Both the position numbers and the translations under genes were made by a program. Below the pieces are notes generated by a model. That model searched no databases and was not told the origin of the DNA. It saw nothing but the letters and a program-made list of their open reading frames with translations. This document shows, piece after piece, positions 1 through 3,143 of a stretch of DNA of 5,531 bases. The stretch is from positions 1-5,531 of the forward strand of contig PXSL01000065.1 in the NCBI GenBank assembly GCA_003022815.1, in the 5' to 3' direction. This DNA comes from Halobacteriales archaeon SW_5_68_122 (GTDB lineage: Archaea; Halobacteriota; Halobacteria; Halobacteriales; Haloarculaceae). The number at the start of each line of letters is the position of its first letter. Position 1 is the first letter of the stretch.

Positions 1-488
1 GACGACTCGAGTTCGTTCTCGCCGCCGACCTTCTTGATGACGGCGACGACGTCGACGATGTCGGCGCCGATGTCCTCGAGGGCGTCGCAGATGGCCGTCA
101 GCGTCCCGCCCGTCGAGAGCACGTCGTCGAGCACCAGCACGCTGTCGCCCTCGTCGACATCATTGATAAACATCTGGTTCTCCGAGTAGCCCGTCTGCTG
201 GAACAGCGGCGTCTCCCCGTCGAGGCCGTACTCCCGCTTCCGGATGACCACGAGCGGGATGTCGGTCATCAGCGACACTGCCGTCGAGATATGTATACCC
301 ATCGCCGCCGGGGTGACAATCTTGTCGACGTCCTCCAGCTGTGCTTTCCGGATTATCTTGATGACGATCTCCCGTAGCAGGCTCGGTTCGAGCATCGGGA
401 CGCCGTCGCTTATCGGGTGGACGAAGTAGTGGTAGCCGTCCGTCTCGATTATCGGCGCCTCCAGCAGCGACTGCTGAAGCTGATCCAT
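1..488 (-). CDS. hpt: Archaeal HPRT-type purine phosphoribosyltransferase (HGPRTase-like), 3' end outside window
   Basis: Cytoplasmic purine-salvage type enzyme that would join a purine base to phosphoribosyl pyrophosphate (PRPP) to give the nucleotide. The visible 162 residues begin [12 protein letters not shown] and include [12 protein letters not shown] (24-35), [10 protein letters not shown] (59-68), [11 protein letters not shown] (82-92) and the PRPP-binding loop [13 protein letters not shown] (117-129), whose two Asp and TGGT are the signature of the type I PRTase fold. The family is about 185-190 residues, so roughly 25 are missing beyond the window. The ATG at 488 is chosen because the family protein starts exactly this way and a TATA-like box sits about 27 bases upstream, implying a leaderless mRNA. 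From family knowledge, the haloarchaeal members are called HGPRTase-like and their true base (hypoxanthine, guanine or adenine) is not settled; the symbol is given on family resemblance. No neighbour in the window shares its transcript: the upstream gap is about 400 bases. Confidence 0.93.
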   Translation of the reverse strand, partial: MDQLQQSLLEAPIIETDGYHYFVHPISDGVPMLEPSLLREIVIKIIRKAQLEDVDKIVTPAAMGIHISTAVSLMTDIPLVVIRKREYGLDGETPLFQQTGYSENQMFINDVDEGDSVLVLDDVLSTGGTLTAICDALEDIGADIVDVVAVIKKVGGENELES

Positions 489-510
489 GCCGCGAGTAAT
501 CGAAGCCACG

Positions 511-518
511 AATAAAAG
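511..518 (-). promoter_or_regulatory. TATA-box of hpt (leaderless promoter)
   Basis: Read on the minus strand the sequence is CTTTTATT, an A/T island in GC-rich surroundings. Its centre is about 27 bases from the A of the hpt ATG at 488, the standard archaeal TATA-to-start distance. Transcription should therefore begin at or next to the start codon, and no Shine-Dalgarno sequence is needed. Confidence 0.7.
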
Positions 519-596
519 CTGGCGATACCCGCCGGGTAGTGTCCAGATAGGGATTGAGGACTCCAGAAAGCCCTCGGCGCTCTCGACTTCTGCTCA

Positions 597-611
597 CGGG
601 CCTTCGGCCCG
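597..611. repeat. Perfect stem-loop 1 of the intergenic element
   Basis: Arms CGGGCC (597-602) and GGCCCG (606-611) pair over 6 bp around a 3-base loop TTC. Confidence 0.75.
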
Positions 612-623
612 CTCGCACGGCCC

Positions 624-642
624 GAGGCGACTCCGTCGCCTC
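624..642. repeat. Perfect stem-loop 2 of the intergenic element
   Basis: Arms GAGGCGAC (624-631) and GTCGCCTC (635-642) pair over 8 bp around a 3-base loop TCC. Confidence 0.75.
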
Positions 643-716
643 GCTGCCCGGGACTCGCTGTGCTCCTCGGTCGCGTTGCTCCCTGTGGTGCTTGCATCGT
701 CCGGGGTCACCGAGTA

Positions 717-739
717 GGCGGCCGGTTCCACCGGCCGCC
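717..739. repeat. Perfect stem-loop 3 of the intergenic element
   Basis: Arms GGCGGCCGGT (717-726) and ACCGGCCGCC (730-739) pair over 10 bp around a 3-base loop TCC. It is the longest of the four stems. Confidence 0.8.
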
Positions 740-745
740 GTATAA

Positions 746-766
746 CGTGGCGGCTTCGCCGCCACG
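746..766. repeat. Perfect stem-loop 4 of the intergenic element
   Basis: Arms CGTGGCGGC (746-754) and GCCGCCACG (758-766) pair over 9 bp around a 3-base loop TTC. Only TATAA plus one base separates it from stem-loop 3. Confidence 0.8.
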
Positions 767-855
767 CAGCGCCTCGCCCTTTCAGTCCGCCAGGATTCGG
801 TTGGTTACCTAGCAGAAACGAACCGGCTCGCCCGTGCTTATCTGAACACCGCCAC

Positions 856-902
856 CCGCCGGGTCGCGGGGGGCACCTGCCGGCCGCTCACCGCCGGGTC
901 GC
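856..902. repeat. 12-bp direct repeat across the 3' end of the pilin-like gene
   Basis: CCGCCGGGTCGC occurs at 856-867 and again at 891-902, a period of 35 bases. The right copy encodes the last four codons of the minus-strand gene directly before its stop (888-890); the left copy lies just beyond the stop. It may be a trace of a small duplication. Confidence 0.55.
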
Positions 903-1298
903 CGCCCACACGTCGAGGACGGCGCTCTCGGGGCCGCCGCCGTCCCAGACCAGCCGGACGGTGCCGTCACTCGGGACGCCCTCGAGGACGCAGGTGTCCT
1001 CGGCGTTGACCCGGCCGCTGGCCCACGCGCCCCCCCGGCAGGCGGCCTCGTCCCCGGCGCTAGCGACCCGAAGCGCCGCGGCGTCGATGGGTTCGCCGCC
1101 GTCGTGGGTGATGGAGAGCGTTTCCGTCGCGCCATCGTACTCGTAGTCGAACTCGGCGGTCGGCACTCGCTCGGACAGCTCCCCGGAGACGCCGTGGATG
1201 CCGGCGCCGAGCGCCGCCGACAGCACCAGAAGCACCACGCCCATTTGGAGGAGGCCGACGGCGAGCGCGAACGCGGAGTCCGAGTGGTCCTGAGTCAC
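888..1298 (-). CDS. Small membrane-anchored protein resembling an archaeal type IV pilin, without the usual processing motif
   Basis: 136 residues from a GTG at 1298; no ATG lies nearby, and the start fits the TATA-like box at 1326-1332. An acidic N-tip (TQDHSDS) is followed by one hydrophobic helix at about residues 9-34 (AFALAVGLLQMGVVLLVLSA and on). The remainder should be a beta-rich extracytoplasmic domain. The block FDYEYDGATETLSITHDGG (50-68) followed by IDAAALRV, and the C-terminal SDGTVRLVWDGG...SAVLDVW (110-131), match the layout of haloarchaeal pilins (Pilin_N/DUF1628 type) as I know it. Cys87 and Cys103 could form a disulfide. Unusually, the N-terminus has no Arg/Lys before the helix and no AVSPVIG-like motif, so prepilin peptidase cleavage is doubtful. 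It could be a minor pilin, a pseudopilin or simply a membrane-anchored relative. It follows coaBC in the same direction with a 97-base gap, and probably has its own promoter. Confidence 0.7.
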   Translation of the reverse strand: MTQDHSDSAFALAVGLLQMGVVLLVLSAALGAGIHGVSGELSERVPTAEFDYEYDGATETLSITHDGGEPIDAAALRVASAGDEAACRGGAWASGRVNAEDTCVLEGVPSDGTVRLVWDGGGPESAVLDVWAATRR

Positions 1299-1325
1299 GA
1301 TTGGGGCACACGCCGGCGGTCAGCG

Positions 1326-1332
1326 TATTTAG
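1326..1332 (-). promoter_or_regulatory. Candidate TATA-box of the pilin-like gene
   Basis: CTAAATA on the minus strand, centred about 31 bases from the GTG at 1298. It would give a very short leader of about 3-5 bases. A second A/T patch on the minus strand (TTATAC, 1351-1356) inside an inverted repeat is an alternative that would give a leader of about 28 bases. Confidence 0.45.
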
Positions 1333-1341
1333 TCGAACGAT

Positions 1342-1365
1342 GGCCGGGAGTATAACTACCCGGCC
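1342..1365. repeat. Inverted repeat between coaBC and the pilin-like gene
   Basis: Arms GGCCGGG (1342-1348) and CCCGGCC (1359-1365) are perfect reverse complements around a 10-base A/T-rich centre that itself contains AGT...ACT. It lies 31 bases beyond the coaBC stop and upstream of the pilin-like promoter. No T-run follows the stem on the minus strand, so a simple terminator is not supported; an operator over a TATA-like core is equally possible. Confidence 0.5.
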
Positions 1366-1395
1366 GGTTTCAGGACTCGAAAGCGGGGGAAAGGG

Positions 1396-2483
1396 TCAGT
1401 CCCGCAGTTCCGCGAGCAGTTCCTCGGCGACGATGTCGCCCACCGCGGCCTTCGACCCCTCGAACTCCCGGACGTCGTCGGCCCGGACGACCAGCACCCG
1501 CGCCGTCGCCTCGCCCATCACCCCGGCGTCGTTGGCGACGACGAACGAGAGGTCAGCCTGCTTGAGCGTCGAGCGCGCCGCCGCGACCATTGCCTCGTCG
1601 TCGCCGCCCGTCTCGGCCTTGAACCCGACGACCGGGAGGTCGGGGTGGGCCGCCCGGACCTCGTCGATGAGCTTCGGGGTCGGCGACAGTTCGAGGGTGA
1701 GTTCCTGTCCGGAGCGTATCTTCTCGTCGGCCCGGCTTCGAGCATCTCCGCGGCCGTCTCCGCGCGCTGGGTCTCAGCGTACGGCACCTCCGGGCCGTCG
1801 TGGACGAGCGTCACGTCGGCCCCCCGGACGTAGCAAGCCTTCGCGGCCGCCCGACCCGTCCGCCCGGAGGCCCGGTTGGTGATGACCCGGACCGGGTCGA
1901 CCGGTTCGCTCGTCGCCCCGCTGGTGACGACGACGTGCTCGCCGGCCAGCGGCCGGTCGCCGACCGCCCGCGCCGTCCCGAGGACGATGGCCGCCTCGCC
2001 GGCTATCTTGGCCTTGCCCTCCTCGATTCGGGGATCAATGAACGCGACGCCCCACGACTCCAGCGTCTCGATGGCCGCCAGCACGCCGGGGTGGTCGTAC
2101 ATCGGTTCGTGCATGGCGGGCGCGACGACGACCGGCACGTCGGCGCCCAGCGCCGTCGTCGCACACGTGGTGACCGGCGTGTCGTCGACGGCCGACGCGA
2201 TCTTCCCGACGGTGTTGGCGGTCGACGGCGCCAGAAGCAGTACGTCGGCCCACCCCTCGCGGCCGCACAGCTCGACATGCTCGACAGACCCCGTTATCTC
2301 GGTGACGACGGGGTTGTCGGTCGCGAACTCCAGCGCCCACGGGTGGACGATGCCGGTCGCGGCGTCGGTCATCACCGCCCGCACCTCGGCGCCCCGCCGC
2401 CGGAGTTCGTGGGCCAACTCAATTGTCTTCACCGCCGCGATGGACCCGGATACCCCTAGCGCGACGCGAACGTTGTCGAGCAT
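1396..2483 (-). pseudogene. coaBC: coaBC: phosphopantothenoylcysteine decarboxylase / phosphopantothenate-cysteine ligase, internally deleted and frameshifted in the CoaB half
   Basis: CoaBC makes 4'-phosphopantetheine in coenzyme A synthesis: the C-terminal CoaB domain joins cysteine to 4'-phosphopantothenate, and the N-terminal CoaC flavoprotein decarboxylates the product. CoaC is whole: GVSGSIAAVKTIELAHEL (10-27), active-site HVEL (69-72), LLAPSTANTVGKIA (83-96), and PAMHEPMYDHP (122-132), which has His where bacterial enzymes have Asn (PxMNxxMW). CoaB begins properly with VTSGATSEPVDPVR (186-199) and ITNRASGRTG (201-210). After AAEMLEAG (244-251) the frame breaks at 1731-1733. The other frame continues DEKIRSGQELTLELSPTPKL...VGFKAETGG...VANDAG to a TGA at 1396. 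Against E. coli Dfp as I remember it, about 24 residues between EM and EKI are absent, including the Ala-Ala-Val-Ala-Asp segment. The total is 362 codons plus 2 bases, against a family size of about 385-400. CoaB activity should be lost unless this is an assembly error. The ATG at 2483 fits a leaderless promoter. Confidence 0.88.
1720..1740 (-). other. Deletion and frameshift junction in coaBC
   Basis: On the minus strand the upstream frame reads CTC GAA GCC GGG (ending at 1731), then two bases CC (1730-1729), then the downstream frame GAC GAG AAG ATA CGC. The shift corresponds to 1 base missing modulo 3. Together with the missing family segment, this suggests a loss of about 73 bases (24 codons plus 1) rather than a single-base slip. 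There are no stop codons on either side that would mark an intact gene end. Confidence 0.75.
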
Positions 2484-2506
2484 CGTCGTGGCTTTCGCGT
2501 CGCTAG

Positions 2507-2516
2507 GCTAAAAACT
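2507..2516 (-). promoter_or_regulatory. TATA-box of coaBC (leaderless promoter)
   Basis: AGTTTTTAGC on the minus strand, with its A/T core centred about 28 bases from the ATG at 2483. This spacing predicts a leaderless transcript. The palindrome at 2518-2543 begins just upstream, where the BRE and activator or repressor sites would be. Confidence 0.65.
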
Positions 2517-2517
2517 A

Positions 2518-2543
2518 CCGCGGACTCGACACCGAGTCCGCGG
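2518..2543. repeat. Perfect palindrome in the divergent promoter region, candidate operator
   Basis: Arms CCGCGGACTCG (2518-2528) and CGAGTCCGCGG (2533-2543) pair over 11 bp with a 4-base centre ACAC. It lies directly upstream of the coaBC TATA-box, and its near edge is about 29 bases from the TATAAA of the plus-strand gene. This suits a dimeric DNA-binding regulator acting on coaBC, on the divergent gene, or on both. No regulator gene is visible in the window. Confidence 0.6.
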
Positions 2544-2571
2544 GCCAGGAGCCTCTGTTAAAGGTGCTTCG

Positions 2572-2577
2572 TATAAA
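2572..2577 (+). promoter_or_regulatory. TATA-box of the SCP2-like gene
   Basis: TATAAA, the best A/T box in the divergent region. It predicts transcription from about 2600-2604 and a leader of about 15 bases before the ATG at 2618. A weaker TTAAA at 2558-2562 lies upstream. Confidence 0.55.
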
Positions 2578-2617
2578 CGGGACAAGGCCGAACGGGCTGC
2601 CGGGTTTCCGCGAGGGT

Positions 2618-3049
2618 ATGGCGCACAGATTCCCCACCGATGGGGACGCATGGATAACGGAGTACGGCGAGTTGCTCGACGACAACGACGACTACGACGC
2701 CGCCAGCGAGGGCTGGGGCGTCGGCTTCGACGGCGACTTCCTGTTTGTCGTCGAACCGGACGACGCCTACGACGGCGAGGCGCTCTACTTCTTCCTCGGT
2801 CTCGAGGACGGCGACTGCACGGCCGCCTACGAGGTCTCTGATCCCGACGACGAGGAGTATGGCTTCGTGTTCCGGGGGCCCTACACCAACTGGAAGCGGC
2901 TCTTCGAGGGCGAGTTGGGCCCGGTCGACGGCATGATGTCCGGCGAGTTCGAGATCGAGGGCGACATGCAGAAGGTGCTACAGTACAGCGAGGCCGCCGT
3001 CGAGATGACCGAGACCGGCCGCGGCATTGACACCCAGTTCGAGCACTGA
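2618..3049 (+). CDS. Small acidic SCP2-like (sterol carrier protein 2 fold) lipid-binding protein
   Basis: 143 residues, cytoplasmic, with no signal peptide or membrane segment. It is extremely acidic (for example LLDDNDDYDAASEG, 19-32). The C-terminal two thirds follow the SCP2 pattern: a strand FDGDFLFVVEPDD (37-49), ALYFFLGLEDGDCTAAYEV (55-73), FVFRGPYTNWKRLFEGELGP (83-102), then MMSGEFEIEGDMQKVLQYSEAA (106-127). The last block is the family's typical M-x-G-x-x-x-x-x-G-D-M-x-K helix region. SCP2 proteins hold fatty acyl or other lipid molecules in a hydrophobic tunnel; the ligand here is unknown. The ATG at 2618 is preferred over an in-frame GTG at 2564, because the extra 18 residues are Arg/Gly/Pro-rich, unlike the rest, and would overlap the TATA-box. 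It is transcribed away from coaBC and precedes the M14 gene by 94 bases, which contain a separate promoter-like box, so co-transcription is uncertain. Confidence 0.78.
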   Translation: MAHRFPTDGDAWITEYGELLDDNDDYDAASEGWGVGFDGDFLFVVEPDDAYDGEALYFFLGLEDGDCTAAYEVSDPDDEEYGFVFRGPYTNWKRLFEGELGPVDGMMSGEFEIEGDMQKVLQYSEAAVEMTETGRGIDTQFEH

Positions 3050-3100
3050 CGGGCCGTTCCTGCCGTCGAGACACACACCTTTGGACGGGTTTGTCAGAAC

Positions 3101-3108
3101 CTTTTGTA
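3101..3108 (+). promoter_or_regulatory. Candidate TATA-like box of the M14 peptidase gene
   Basis: CTTTTGTA in the 94-base gap before the peptidase gene, centred about 39 bases from the ATG at 3144; it predicts a leader of about 12 bases. A weak Shine-Dalgarno-like GGTGTGA lies at 3128-3134, 9 bases before the ATG. The same T-rich patch could also end transcripts of the preceding gene. Confidence 0.35.
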
Positions 3109-3143
3109 CCAGATGAGTCGACCTGCGGGTGTGAGCTGTACTC

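Larger units (their letters stand above)
558..788. repeat. Structured non-coding intergenic element with inverted ends and four internal stem-loops
   Basis: This fills most of the gene-free interval 489-887. The left arm (558-581) reads GGACT, CCA, GAAAG, CCCTC, GGCGCT; the right arm (768-788) reads AGCGCC, TCGCC, CTTTC, AGTCC. The three blocks GGACT/AGTCC, GAAAG/CTTTC and GGCGCT/AGCGCC are perfect reverse complements (16 paired bases), separated by one 5x5 mismatch block and a 3-base bulge. Between the arms lie perfect stem-loops at 597-611, 624-642, 717-739 and 746-766. A weaker pairing CTCGGT (666-671) with ACCGAG (709-714) would close part of the remaining space. Reading frames across it give Arg/Ser/Pro-rich translations with no family resemblance, so I see no protein. 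It could be a dispersed REP- or MITE-like repeat, or a folded RNA; copy number cannot be judged from one window. Confidence 0.6.

Noticed and set aside
160..765. Minus-strand open frame of 201 codons across hpt and the hairpin element
   Set aside because: It overlaps the true hpt frame and runs through the stem-loops; the translation is Arg/Pro/Gly-rich and resembles nothing.
785..850. Possible tRNA because of GGTTCG and similar patches on the minus strand
   Set aside because: No T-loop/acceptor pairing or anticodon arm could be built around it.
1720..1740. Programmed ribosomal frameshift to make full CoaBC
   Set aside because: No slippery heptamer fits the zero frame at GCC GGG CC, and a shift alone would not restore the missing family segment.
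1800..2459. Plus-strand open frame of 219 codons opposite coaBC
   Set aside because: Antisense shadow of the conserved CoaC domain, with Arg/Asp/Gly-rich translation.
2564..2617. GTG-initiated N-terminal extension of the SCP2-like protein
   Set aside because: The 18 added residues are basic and Gly/Pro-rich, unlike the acidic protein, and they overlap the TATAAA box.
3088..3101. Short GGTT...AACC inverted repeat after the SCP2-like gene as a terminator
   Set aside because: Only 4 bp of stem; too weak to support a call.
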